Source of the DNA: Gymnorhina tibicen
Lineage: Eukaryota; Chordata; Aves; Passeriformes; Artamidae
Assembly (NCBI GenBank): GCA_013399875.1
Contig: VXAZ01000382.1
Span: 62,001 to 126,000, forward strand
DNA length: 64,000 bases
Direction of reading: 5' to 3'
Both the position numbers and the translations under genes were made by a program. Positions 37,221 to 49,811 of the stretch are shown here, in pieces. The notes beneath the pieces are model-generated. The model did no database searches. It had not been told where the DNA came from and saw nothing but the letters and a program-made list of their open reading frames with translations. Each line of letters opens with the position of its first letter. The stretch's first letter is position 1.

Positions 37221-38012
37221 GAAAGCCAGGGAGCTCCATGCGCAGAGCTTGCCTGTCTCCCATCCTGTTCTTGGTATTGGTGGGAGTTCAAGCCAAAGGG
37301 ATCGTGCCTAACGCAGCGTGGCATCCTGGAGGCTCCCTGCACCACTGGGGCTTGTGTGGGTGACCCTGGGGCTTGTTCCCATGTGGTGAGGGGGGCACAG
37401 GTCTATCTGCAGCCCTCTGGGCCTTCCCCCAGATTTTCAGGCCGGAAAGGCTGGATCCGATGGCTGCACAGAGCCCCTTGAGGCTCCTTTGTCACAGCCA
37501 TAGCCGAGCACTAAAATCACAGGGATGGCTAATTTATGTGAGAGGGTTTTCCTGAATCAGTGGGGAGGACGTTGTGCCCAGAGCCTTGCCCCTCTCCAAG
37601 TGCTTAATTGCTAATCAGAGGCTGGATTCAGCAGCTCCCATTCTCTGGCACTTTCTGTCTCCATCAGTAAAACTGGAGAGGCTCTTGCTTTACAACAAAG
37701 ATGTTTATCTTGCCCGAAGTTGTGGGAAGCTGTAGGAGGCTGTCCTTTCTTACTGCGGAGCTCTAATGGGGTAAACAGTTGCTGTTACTTAGTTTCCAGA
37801 CAGATTTTTGTGAATGGGGGCTGGGAGGAGGATTCCTTAATTAATCCTTTGGGAAAGTGGTTGCGACTCTGGCTTTATTGTTCTGGGTTTGCATCTAACA
37901 AGCATTTCCCAGATGCAGAGGAGTGAAACCCAGGTCCAAATGTCACCTTGCATTTCTGCATCACTCTGGTGGGTGATTTTTCTTCCTCCTTCAAGCCACC
38001 TGCCCCTTCCTC
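37221..38012. other. Intronic, no recognisable element
   Basis: The open frame starting in the upstream flank and crossing the CR1 copy at 37120-37220 ends here without domain support. Confidence 0.55.
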
Positions 38013-38079
38013 TGGGATGGAGCTAGATGGTCTTTAAGGTCCCTTCCAACCCAAACCATTCCGTAGTTCTATGATTCTT
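38013..38079 (+). repeat. CR1 LINE 3'-terminal fragment
   Basis: GATGGAGCTAGATGGTCTTT, then AAGGTCCCTTCCAACCCAAA and CCATTCCGTAGTTCTATGAT match the last 65 bases or so of CR1. Confidence 0.88.
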
Positions 38080-40602
38080 TTTCCCCCGAAAGAAGGAAGT
38101 GCCCTTTCCTGGGGAAGGAAACAACTGTGTGTGAATGGCAGCATGGTTTAACATTGACTGGCTAATTATTAAATTAAAATATAAACAATCATAAAACCTG
38201 CAGAGTATTGCAGATGTGATGAGCTGCTCAAGCAACTTATACCAAACACATGTGGTATTCTTAAATGTTCATTACTTTCTCAGGACATGCCCATTTGCAG
38301 GGACTTCAGACAACTCCAGGCTGCCTTGCTGTTTTTTCTGTCCATGTGAGAGTATGAAATGTGATTGAGGTGCATAAACAGGTCTGGAGGAAGGTTTTCC
38401 ATTAGCTGCAGGTAGAAATTTATGGTGGGAAAGCAACAGGCAATTAAACTCTTTACATTGCTGAGCATTAATGTATAGTGCTGTAAGTTAGCACATTTCC
38501 TTTAATGTTTTACTTGATGGACTCTCCCTCTTTATGATCTGGTAAAGCTCTTTCCACACAAGGGCTTGGGTGGTTTGTTTTAAAAAAATCCTTTATATAT
38601 ATTATACTTACACAGCACACACACACACACCAAGCCACTGCTTCATTTTAGGCTGAGAAAAAACAGCAGAGGATTGATCAGCCCTCCACAGATTGCTCTG
38701 TGCTGCCTTGAATGCAATTGGAAGGGGGTTGGGTTATTGTTGGGTTGTTCTTAGCTCCATAGACAAATATCTCCACCCTGAAATGCCTTTGGAATTTAGC
38801 AATGTGTGCAGACCACAGCCTTGGCTGTCCCACCTCCAGTACGAAGTAGACCTTTGAAGTATTTTAAGTAGTAGATTTTCTCGAGGGTATCGAGCATGGT
38901 ATGTAAATAAACTTCATTTAAGCCAGGTTGGGTTACAGAAGCACAGCTAAACTCAGTATTATGGGCTGTTCATTATGGGCTGTTCATTCTACAAAGGATC
39001 AGTCTTCACTTGAAGCTGGTGCAAAGGGAGGAAACGTCTCTACCACAATGTTCAGATAAAAGCAAATACTGCAGATACCAAGAAGGTGAAGCAGTTACCA
39101 TGCCACTGCTCTTGTTTGTTTGGGGCTTTTCCTCCTCTGTTCTAAAGCTGTAAGTCTTTTTTATTGATCTCATGGTTAAGAAATGTCCCGAGTTCAGTCT
39201 GATCCTAAGAAATGGGAAAGCCTTGCTGACTGCACTGGAGGTGGAGAAGCCCCTGGGCACCCCTTTCATTCCCAGCTTGCTCGGGCACCCTGCAGAGCCT
39301 GATCCTCAGCTTCTGGGTCTTGCAGCTCATGAAGAGCTGACTCAGAAACCATCTCAGCCCTACGAGGGTGAATGTGGCAGGGTCTGAAAGCAGCAGTGGT
39401 GCCTGCTGCTGTTCTGAGTGTGCCAGGTGGATGGTTTTGTTGTTCCAGGCTGTGGTTTGCATGTGTGATAACAGCCAGCAATAAACTCCCATGGGAAATG
39501 TCCAGTCAGTCCCCCAAAAAGTAATTTAAAAAGCTATTTGGGGGTGGTCATACTATTTATTAACCGTTGTATTTATGAAAGAGGCAGCCAGGGACTGACA
39601 GAAAAAATTATGCTGGAGGATGCGCAAGTTAGCACAGGACACAGACTGAACCTGTGCAACTCCCTGAACTGAAACCAAGCATCCCAAATGCTTTACTGCC
39701 CAAACCCAAGTATTCATCACTCAGTTGTTGCAAATTTGGGATTATCTATTTGACAGCATAGAGCAAAATCTCTGTTGACGTGGCTGGGACTCAGTATTTG
39801 ACAAAACTCTTGTAAGGCTTCAGCCAGGGGTTGGCTCTGAGTGTGCACTGAGCACACGGCAAGTGGGACACACGAGCAGCCTCTACCCGAGGGGAGCTGG
39901 AGCTCAGAGCTGGAAGGAAGCAGGTACAAACCTTGGCCTGTTCCCCGTGTCCAGGCAGAGGGCAGAGCGCCAGGAGCGCGGGGCTCTAATCCCTGCACTA
40001 ACAATGTTAGCTCGGCGCGCTTTCCGTAATCCATTCTCAAGCACGAGCCTAGATGTGGTTTGACACCTTGAAAAACGCGCTCGCTGGCTTCCCTCCTGCG
40101 TCCTGCCTGGGTGGAGGAGAGCCAGGAGGAGGAGGAAGAGGCCGCAGCCATCCCTGCTGCCTCCCTGCAGCACTCTGGTTTCCAGGGCAGCGGTGCTGCA
40201 CGTTTCCTGCAGCGCTTCCAAGGAGCCTGGGATCCTTGGACGAAGCGCGGTCCGTAAGCACAGCGTGTCCTCCTCCTTTGAACAGCTTCCCACCTTTGTG
40301 AGCCTAATCTGCAGAGGACATCCTGCCTTCCTCTGGAGCGAGGCAGCCTGGCCTGAGGTCCCCACTGCCTGTTAAAAAGTAAAAGGAATCCAGTGTGGGC
40401 TGCCTATTGCTGGTCAATACAGAACCGAATTGTTTTCTGCTGGATTTAGGATCTTACTCCCCAGCGACCCCATGCAGTATCCTGGAGGCTGCAGGCACAT
40501 GGCACAAGGTTTCCTTCATTACCTGCTCGACAGCTCAGCAGATCTGGGTTTTTTCATCTGTGAAACAAAGCAAAAAGCAAAGCTGATCAGCTCCATCACT
40601 TC
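38080..40602. other. Intronic, with small tandem repeats
   Basis: It contains a (CA)n tract at 38615-38631, and a 14-bp unit ATTATGGGCTGTTC repeated twice in tandem at 38958-38985. The remainder is unremarkable, with some CpG enrichment near 40010-40090. Confidence 0.55.
38615..38631. repeat. (CA)n microsatellite
   Basis: A short CA repeat is read directly after a TATATATATTATA stretch. Confidence 0.85.
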
Positions 40603-40745
40603 AGAGAATCATGGAATAGTTTGGATTGGAAGGGACCTTAAAGCCTATCTTGTTCCACCCCGTGCCATGGGCAGGGACACCTTCCAGTATCCCAAGTTGC
40701 TCCAAGCCCCGTCCATCCTGGCCTTGGACACTTCCAGATGTTGGT
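40603..40745 (-). repeat. CR1 LINE 3' fragment, antisense, about 140 bp
   Basis: AGAGAATCATGGAATAGTTT, then GGATTGGAAGGGACCTTAAA, CATGGGCAGGGACACCTTCC and CCTTGGACACTTCCAGATG form the reverse complement of the CR1 3' region. Confidence 0.92.
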
Positions 40746-42644
40746 AAATACATCTCCCAAGCAAATGAAGTCTCATTTCCTTGGCACTGTGGTCATGGAA
40801 GGAAAGGCAGGCAGACATTCAGGCCGTGCAAACTTCCAAAGAGAAGGTTATGAAGATCTCATTTACAGAGTGGCTTAAGCAAATGAGGCACAGTTTGGAA
40901 TAACTGTAGCAAAGTTGCTGCTTTGGAAGGGGCAGGAGTTTCTGAGGAGCAGGGCTGAGTTGTTTGGGTGGGCTCTGTGTGCTCAGGTGTTTCCAGGGGG
41001 CATGAATCATGCACCGACTCAAAGCTGAGGCAGAACTCCTGGGGTTTAGCCCAAATACATATTCCCTTTTATTATATCAGTTCAGCATGAGCACATTTAG
41101 AGGCAGGTGGGTTCCTGACATCCTTGAGTGAGGTCGGATGTAGTGTTCCTATCTGGAATCTGGTCTGGGAAGAGAAGTCAGACAGACCCCATGCCGTTGC
41201 CTTGTCCAGGCTGAACAACTGTGCAGATAGAAATATAAATTGTGCCTGAATTTTCCAGTGTAGGTGCTTTTTTGGCTTCCCACGTGAGAAAGGTTTTGGA
41301 GCAGGGTGGTGCTGGTTCCCAACACGTGTGTGAATTGGCTGTTCCTGCCCTTTGGAAGGAGAACTGGCTGCATGTCTGTCTGCTCGGGTTTCCTGGGAGT
41401 GGCACAGATAGCTCATAGTTTCATTCTCATTTAAAATTAAAGCCGATTTAGTGAGCAGCATCTGGAGACAAATATTATTCTCCTTAGGGTAGCTCAAATT
41501 CTTCTTTGGTGAGAAACAGTCTTTTAAAGCTGTAACTTGGAGTGTCTTGTCTCAAGGGTTGCATTATCAGTGCCAATCTGGCCTAATACTTTTTAAGTCA
41601 AACTTCTCCAAACAGCATTTGAAACCTTAAATTAAGACTTCTTTATTCTATAATCTGCAAAGCTCCTTCCTTGCTAGAATCTGCTTCTGCCAGAGTTCCG
41701 TGACTTAAATCTCCATGAGATGCTTTGCAAACACAGAAGCCAGCATTCATTTTACACCTTTCATGGGGATTTTGTAAGTGATGTATTAAAGGAAAGCAGT
41801 GAAATATTCTCTTAGGCTAAGGTCTTTAAAAGTATCTAACAGAGTAGGATGTCTGAGCACCACTGAGCTTTACATTCAACCCTTGAAATTAATCTTTCTC
41901 ACTCCAGTGTAATATTAAATCTGATTAATAGCTAATGCATCAGCTCCATTTAGGATGTACATCTGTTTGTGTGTGTGCACAAAGAAAATATTTATGTCCA
42001 AATTCTTTCTCAGGGGCATTTAAAATTATTTTCTACTGAATTGAGTAAGGTCATCTGGCACAGCCGAGCAGGTCATCAATAATTAATCCAAGCAGGCAGA
42101 GCTGAGTCTCAGGGTGCTTGCAAACACCCTGTTAGACTGGATAGTTTGGCAGAGCAGGGGCAATTCTCAGATTTTCTCAGAAAACAAGCAAATGTGCGTT
42201 TAACTTTTGAGGGGGAGAGGGAGGCTTTGCTTTTATTGGAAACAGCTGTGCTGTGCTTGCACTGCAGCACTCGGGGCATCCACATGTACAGTCAGAGCTT
42301 TTGGTCCCCCAGTGCCTCCCAGCCCGGCCTGGGGGTCACTGCACTCACACCACCATGCCTGGCATCCATGGCTCGTTTCCACCACGTGCTCACAGCCTGC
42401 AGGAACGCAAGGGGTTGGATTTATCTCGCTAAGCTTTATCTAAGCTTCATTAAAAGCTAGACAGATTCTTTACACCTAACTCTGGCTGTCCAAGAACTGG
42501 CTCTGGGGTATGAGCTTGTCATCTGGTTTAAATAGAGTCAGTAGGGAAAACAATCATCTCTTCCAGAGGTTATTTCCTATCCAGACTTGTTATCTAAGAA
42601 ACTGGGATGAACATGGGATAAATAAGAAGGGGGAAGACAGCTGG
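40746..42644. other. Intronic, AT-rich from 41400 to 42100
   Basis: No genes or repeats were recognised. The AT-rich part has several TAAT/ATTA cores but no duplicated or symmetrical arrangement. Confidence 0.55.
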
Positions 42645-43052
42645 TGTAGGGTCTGGAGCATGAGTCCGATGAGGAGCAGCTGAGGGAGCTGGGAAAGGGG
42701 CTCAGCCCAGAGAAAAGGAGGCTCAGGGGGGCCCTTGTGGCTCTGCACAAGTCCCTGATAGGAGGGGGCAGCCAGGGGGGTCGGGCTCTGCTCCCAGGGA
42801 ACAGGGACAGCAGGAGAGGGAACGGCCTCGGGCTGGGCCAGGGGAGGCTCAGGTTGGATATCAGGAAGAATTTCTTCATGGAAAGAGCTGCCCGGGGCAG
42901 TGGTAGAGTCCCCAGCCCCAGAGGGATATAAGGGACCTGTAGATGTGGCACTTGGGGACATGGGTCAGTGGTGGCCTTGGCAGTGCTGGGGGAACAGTTG
43001 GACTCAGTGATCTCAGAGGCCTTTTCAACCTAAGCGATTCTGTGGTTCTGTG
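42645..43052 (+). repeat. CR1 LINE fragment, about 410 bp (longest in the window)
   Basis: It runs from AGGGTCTGGAGCATGAGTCC and GAGGAGCAGCTGAGGGAGCT through GCCCAGAGAAAAGGAGGCTC, GGAACGGCCTCGGGCTGG, GGCTCAGGTTGGATATCAGG and AAGAATTTCTTCATGG to CAGTTGGACTCAGTGATCTC and GCGATTCTGTGGTTCTGTG. It is the 3' UTR part of CR1 in sense orientation, and its high GC suggests a relatively young or GC-biased copy. Confidence 0.93.
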
Positions 43053-44875
43053 TGTACTTTTCCCTTTCCCCGGGGAGGGACCTGTCTGTCCTGAGCACGA
43101 GGCCCCTGAAGAGGTTCAGGTGACCAGCCTGGGCAGAGCATCTTGTTTTTGGACAGACAGCTCTGGGTGAAATGGGTCTGTGCCAGCCTGATGGGAAAGC
43201 CCAGGTGGCTGAGGGTGAATGTGCACCTCTGGCTGTTCCAGTTGGCCTAACAGAGTATGTTGAACAAATATTATCAGTGCACTCCATCAGTATATGAGAT
43301 GGATTGAAATGGTTTCAGTGGGGCTGAGGATGGCAGTCCCTGATGCAGTAGCTCCCTTCCACCTGTGTCTTCTCAGGAGTCAAATCCAGTATCCATCACC
43401 CAGCATGGAGCCAGGCTTCTGAGCCATGATGGCTTCACCTTTGGATTCAGGGTTGGATGGGACCACAGCAGCTCAGAGCCCACAAGATACTTGGATTATG
43501 GGCAGAGAAGAAGGGCCCAGAGCCCCTTGAGGCAGAGGGGGCTGGTGGGGTGTCCCCCCATCCTGCGCCCGCCAGGTTCCAGCTCTCCCTGCCGTACCAG
43601 CTGTTCCCAGGACACGTGTGCAGCTGTTTCAGGACAAGCAGGCTGGGAACCAGTCCAAAACCAGATCAGGCATGTGTGCTGCTCCCTCTCCTCCACCATA
43701 ACGCTGGTATGCACACTTTTAATGCCTGGCCCCTGCTGAACTGCTCTGGCTGTGCAAGATGAGAGAGCTCTGCAGTTTTGACAGGAAAATTGCTGCCCAG
43801 ATGCCGGAACACCAGTGCTCTGCTTGTTTAAATATTTGTTCAAACCAGCTTGACTTTCCAGTGCATTTTTCCATGAGGGATTTTGGAGGTAGGGGAAAGA
43901 AGTCAGTACTAATAAAGTCTCATGCTCTGGTGTAATGACACAAGAGCATTTAGCCAGGAGAACCCTCTGTCCCGGCAGCCGCGCTTCACATCACGTCTCC
44001 CCATCACCATCCTGCCTTCCTTCATGCCTGTTTCTTACTGTATGGACCTGTATATGTCCTCTCCACAGACTGTCAGGACTTTTAATCTCCAGAGCTCTTA
44101 ATCTGGCATGTTCACATGTGCTGGGTTTCCTGAGAGAGAAAATAAATAGGGATGGGTGGAGGAGAACAGCTGCCGTCATCCGCTTCCTCAGCGCCGTGTG
44201 CTCGGAGCCTGGAGGGTGCACTGCATCCTGCAGAAACGCCAGGAGCTGGGATTGTTCAAGGGTTAATTTGCAATCACCACGAGTAAATGTCATGCCTGTG
44301 GAGAGCGGTATGGGAAATACTTGTGCTGACTCTCTCCCAAGCTTTATATGTGATACCCACGGAATTTCGCTCCTGCCGGCCTCCAGCTCCTGATCTGTTC
44401 TCTCACCTCTGCTCCTTTAACTTCTTTATTTTGACTAAGTCCCACTTGCTCTACCTGAGCCTCTTCATATCTGTGGTTACAGTCCCCATTTCCAACCTAT
44501 TCCTTGCTTCCCAAAGTGATGTCCTGCACCAGATCTTGGCAGTTTTAAAAAGACCTGGTGGAAAACCTGGTAGATCAGAGTGCAGCAGGGACACCAAGCG
44601 CTCCTCATGCACCTCTTTTAGCCCCACCAGTGCTCTCAGCACCCTCCTCTAAGCAGTTATTTCTGGCATTGTGTATCTGAGATCTTTGCTTAGAGCATCT
44701 CCATGCAGCCAGCTGATTAGAAACAAACAAATTCCAATTAAACAACACTTCCAACTAAATTTTCAGCACGTGTATGTTTGAAAAGTACAAGTGTTCACCC
44801 CAAGAAACATCTTGAAACTCAGAAAAACAAGGATCTGGGGAATGGCAACCTTCCAGTGCCTAAAGGGGGGGCTGC
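43053..44875. other. Intronic, no recognisable element
   Basis: Mixed-composition sequence. The ORFs at 43365-43739 and 43935-44393 lack any domain or splice support. Confidence 0.55.
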
Positions 44876-45187
44876 AGGAGAGCTGGAGAGGGAATATGGA
44901 CGGGGGCATGGAGTGACAGGACAAGAGGGAATGGCTTCATACTACCAGGGGGTAGGTAGGCAGGGTTGGATATGATACTGGGAAGGAACTGTTCCCTGTG
45001 AGGGAGGTGAGGCCCTGGCACAGGGTGCCCAGAGAAGCTGTGGCTGCCCCTGGATCCCTGCAAGTGTCCAAGGCCAGGCTGGACAGGGCTTGGAACAACC
45101 TGGGATAGTGGAAGGTGTCCCTGCCCATGGAACGAGATGATCTTTAAGGTCCTTTCTAACACAAACCATTCTATGATTCTGTGATTT
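44876..45187 (+). repeat. CR1 LINE fragment, about 310 bp
   Basis: GACAGGACAAGAGGGAATGG, GGAAGGAACTGTTCCCTGTG, CAAGTGTCCAAGGCCAGGCT, GTGGAAGGTGTCCCTGCCCA and GATGATCTTTAAGGTCCTTT precede ATTCTATGATTCTGTGATTT octamers at the end. The 3' end is intact and the 5' end truncated. Confidence 0.94.
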
Positions 45188-48100
45188 CTAGCACTTGGCA
45201 ATTTAGTTTTATTTTATTTTTAGGTGAACTATGAAGAAAGATAACTCCCTATGCCCTCAGTATTTTCCACACGTTGAGATATATTGCCTGGAGAAGTGTT
45301 GTGCTTAAGCTGGTTTGTTCTGCTCAGTTAAAACTGCAGCAGTTTAACATAAATGGGAACAATTAAGTCACAAGCCCCCAGACTTCCTTCAGGTGTTAGC
45401 AAACAATTTGGCTGTAATTTCTACCCGTTTGTGGATGCTTGAATTTACATGAGTTGCAATTAAACACAATTAGTGGCATGTGAAGTTCTGGGAGGTAAGA
45501 GAAGAGCAGTGGAGGATGCTGGTTTGCTCTGACATGGGTTTGCTTTGCTTGGAGCTCTCCAAAATCCAGGTTTTTTAACCACAAAAGCCTCTCTTCCTGT
45601 CTCAGGGAGAGCTGCCCATGACATGAGAGGGATCCAGGTATGGGGTTCCCTGGAGTTCTGGGAGCTGCTCCAGCCCTAGGTGCTGTTACTGACTTTGGTG
45701 CAGGTTTGTCTCTCATTGTATGATCAGGAAATGTGCGTTGCAACCATCCCTCAGCTGTCCATCAGTGACCTGTCACTCACTGTGATTTATCTGGGGTTTC
45801 AGTGCCAAACTGATTAAATTGCATGTTTCACAAAAAAATACAGAGTTTCACTCATGGCACCAAGTCTAATTATTGCATCTGTCCAAATCAACCAGCAAAG
45901 GTTACAGTGTCTGTTTGCATTCCTCATAAAGAAAATGTTGTTAAACCCAGTCTGGCATATTTTACAGCCGTGGTAAGAGCCCCTGAAGAATATGCTGTCA
46001 GGAGAAGTGGTCTCAGGCTTTTTTAATCTCATTTTATGGAGCAGGAGTTGGTGCTGTTTAATCAGGGAGTTAGTGGGAAGTCTGAATGGTGACAGAGATG
46101 CCTTGATCAGACAGAGGGAGAGCTGGGGTTTGCTGTGTGACACAAAGTGGTGCTGCCGGGGAGCTCAGTGGGACAGCAGCGTTGGGATCAGGTTTGCCAA
46201 ACGACTGCAGCTCTGTGCACTGGAGTGTGGGATCATTTGTCTTCTTAAAATCGACTTTGATGCCTTGCTTTGGCCCTGCTGGGTGTTTTCCCTCCCCACC
46301 CCCGATTTCTAAAGGGCTGAGTAAGAGCTAATTTTAACCCGTGATACCGATCAGGTGTCGATCAATCCCCGTCTGCTCTCACTCTCTCAAGTCAAGTTTC
46401 GGCAGGTCTTGGGTTGAGCTGGATCCCAACGCTGTTCCCATCCCTGTGGCCATGGCTGTCCATGTCAGCTGCCTCCACTTGGGCTTTTATCAGTTAAATA
46501 TTCTGCCCATGCAGTAATCCAGCTGTTTCCTGTTTGTTCCCCGTATGTTTTGTTGGAGAAGAGCGCAAGTGAGGCTCTGAGAAGGCCATTCCAACCTCTG
46601 CGTGAAGTTTCCTAGGACAAAAGGAGGGGAGGGCCTGGAGCTCAGACATCCCCTCCTAGCTCCTGGTGGGATGGCTGGCTCCCAGCTCATAGGACCCAGC
46701 CACATTCCGCATTCTGCAGGTGCAATTCCCTTTCCAGCAGTGATTCCCCACAAGAGAGCCATTGGAACTGGCACAATCCCCACTGGAAACAAAAGAATTA
46801 ACTCAAAGTCTATGGGTTTGAGGTCATCTTTCTACATATCATCTTCCCTGTATTTGCTTCAAAGACTCCCAGCAGTTCCTGAAAGGACCAGGCAAGCCAG
46901 CAGAGATCCCTTCATCCCTCAGAGATGTTCATCTGCATCTGGGTGAGGCATCCCTGAAAGCTGCACAGAAACTGGAGCAACTCAAGACCATTCCTGATAG
47001 CTGAGTCTAGGCAGGGAATCCAGCCTGCCAGGACAGACTTACCCAGGTGGAAATCTGACCCACGCAGTAAGGAAACCTTCTCACTCTTGCAGAAGCTGAT
47101 TTTTCAAATTAGCCGCTTCCAGTTTGGTTTTATGCTTCACCAGGAGGAAGCCATCACTCTCTAAGAGTCAATAGTTCTGATACTGGAGTTTCCCTGATAG
47201 CTGGAGCTTCTCTTCCCAAGTGAAGGGTTACAATTGCAGAGCCAGTTTCCTGCAGCACCCCGCTGCTCCCTGATGCCTCCAAAAGTGCATCACTGATCTG
47301 AACTAACCAGTTTGGTGTGGGCTGAGGGGCCACAGAGCTGCTCAGCTGCTGCAGCCCTGACAGCGATAAATGGCCCCTGGGAGAGGAGGATGTTTTGTCA
47401 TCTCCTGAGGAGCATTTGATGGACACGAGTAACTGGAGCCTCAGGACCACTGTCTGAGCTGCATCATGTTAAAAATAGTTCATATTGTTCGTGTGCTGTG
47501 ATGCACTGGTCCTGCTGGGCGGCTTTCCTTTTGAAGAACACGTTCTCCCTAATCCTCACATCACCCTGTGTCCCCATGGGGACCAGGAAGGACCACCCTG
47601 GGTTTCAGAGGGATCCTGTGCTAAGCCACTCCTTTCCCTGGCCCCTTTGTACGCCAGCAAGGTGGCCACCAAGGGCAGTGCAGAGGGGAAGTGCCACATC
47701 TCACAGTGCCACGGCCAGCTTGGGCTGGAAAATTGTGTGCACTTCCAGGCCGTGGTGCTCAGCCACTCCAAGGAGTCCTGCTCTGCGGAAGAGAGTGTTG
47801 CCCAAGGCTGTAGTTGATTTTTCATGAGCGAGTTTGTGCACTGGCCAGGAGTGCTGACAGCTCAATGTTCAGCTGCAGTATATAATTTTCTGTCGCTTTG
47901 ATTTATGCTCTTCTCTGCAACCAGAGTCCCATGTGAGGAAAAAATCGGAAGGAGCCTATCCTAAAGTTAGCTCAATGCTAACTTCTTCAACTGACCTAGC
48001 AAATTAAAGGTATTTTTAGATGGTTTTTTTTTTAATTTATTTCTGGATTATGAAAGAAGAAAGTATTAAAAAGTAACCTCTGCTGTCAGTTCTGTGACCT

Positions 48101-48886
48101 GCAGTTGCCATGGGGTTGTTGTCACTGGGAGAGAAGCCGAGCTGGACCCGTGAGACCAAGATCTGCTCTTGGCTCGAGCGTCCACCTGCGCTCAGTGACC
48201 TTGTCCAGGGAGGCTCTGACACATCAAAGCAATGACCAGGACATCAGGGCCGAGCTCCAGAGCACTGCTCCACCTCAGGGCATCTTAAAACTATCCGTAG
48301 CTGCGGGTTTCTCGTGGGAAAAAGCCCCAATTCCCCAGAGAAGAGGCTGATGTAGAGCCATGGTCTCTGCTCCCTCTGGACAACAGTATAAGGGCTCATC
48401 CATCCTCCAGCATCTTGGGTGTGCCTGGAGGTTTTATGGCACAGCTCTCTCCTTTGCCTCACTTCTGGCACCCAGACTTGGGCTCCTGAGTTGTTTTGCT
48501 GCACTTGGAGCTTTGTTTCTTGGCGTTAGAGTTTGGGAATTATTGCTTGCAGTTCCCTTTCGTCGGATGCTTCAAGAGCAGCTCGGAGCCAGACGGGGGA
48601 ACAAACCCATCCCTCGGCTGTTTTTGTGAGCCACAAAATGCCTGTGAGACAAAGGAAGGGGCCACATGAAACAGGAATTGGGGTGGCACTGACAGGGACA
48701 AAAGCTCCACACACAGCCCTAGGAAAAGGCAGGAGAGCAGGGAAGTGTGTTTATTCCAGCTCTCTGCTTTCCTACAGAGTTCAGACAACTTTATTTATTG
48801 TGTTTTAATATTAACTGCAGTGGAGCCAGGAGTGTGTTGTGATCCCATGGTATTTGGGCAAATGGATAAAAATACCTTATTTCATG

Positions 48887-48924
48887 TACATACATATATA
48901 TATATATATATACATACACACAAA
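48887..48924. repeat. (TA)n/(CA)n microsatellite
   Basis: TACATACATATATA... grades into CATACACACA; read directly. Confidence 0.9.
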
Positions 48925-49783
48925 CCCTTTTCATACAGGGCTTTTCCTTGATGACTGGCATTTAGCAGCTGAGTTACAGATGGATTTCTGTGTAGTCAGC
49001 ACAGATATTAATCACAAAATCCTTTCACTAGATCAAAGAGTGCTGTGTAATTGAAAATTTCTTGTAGAAGCGTTTGTTTCAAGCAGTCCTTAACATTTTC
49101 TCCTAATGTGTAATCTAGGAAAGGAACATTTTTCAGGGTGTAAAATGCAAAGAGAAGTTTTGTTCGTTGCATTATTTAGTTCTCCACTCCAATTAAGGAT
49201 TAGTGACAAGAAATTGATATTTTCCTGTACACCCCAAGTTATTTTTGTGTTCATCAAAGCCACTTGGTTCAATCAGGAGTGAGCAATAATCACCACTGAA
49301 GGGATGGATGCACACTGGATCTTTACTTGCTTTGTGTTTGAAGGTTTTTCTCCATCAGTAAACTCTTTTTCGGTCGAGAAAAGCCTAAAAAAATCATAAT
49401 TGTTATTCTCATTTCTCCCTAGCCCTGTAATAAGATAGAACCTGGATATTTAAAGAAAGACCCATCCGCCTTTTAAATAAGATGCAGAATCTGTTTCATG
49501 GAGCCTGGTGCTGGGCATGGCTTTGCAGGGGACACAAGGAAAGACGGACTATCAGCTGAAAATACAAAAATACTTTATTTTTCCTAGTTCATAGAGCAAC
49601 TTTGCAGCAAGTAAAGCCTCAAGCACACAGTGTGGGCTTCCAAGAGAGGCGATGCCTTTGTGAGGAGCTCATGTGCCTGGACATAGAACGGCTGAGAAAA
49701 GAGCAGGAAGGAAATAGCCTCAGTGCTGGGGCTGAAGAAATGATTTGGTGCTTGTACAGACAAGTGCTCACCAAATTCTGCCC

Positions 49784-49811
49784 ATCATTAATAATAATAA
49801 TAATCATCATC
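49784..49811. repeat. Trinucleotide AAT/ATC repeat
   Basis: CATCATTAATAATAATAATA then ATCATCATC. The ends are complementary (CATCATT versus AATCATCATC is partial), so it is a simple triplet tract. Confidence 0.85.

Noticed and set aside
36828..37481. 217-codon open frame on the plus strand
   Set aside because: It runs through an antisense CR1 copy (37120-37220) and shows no family resemblance.
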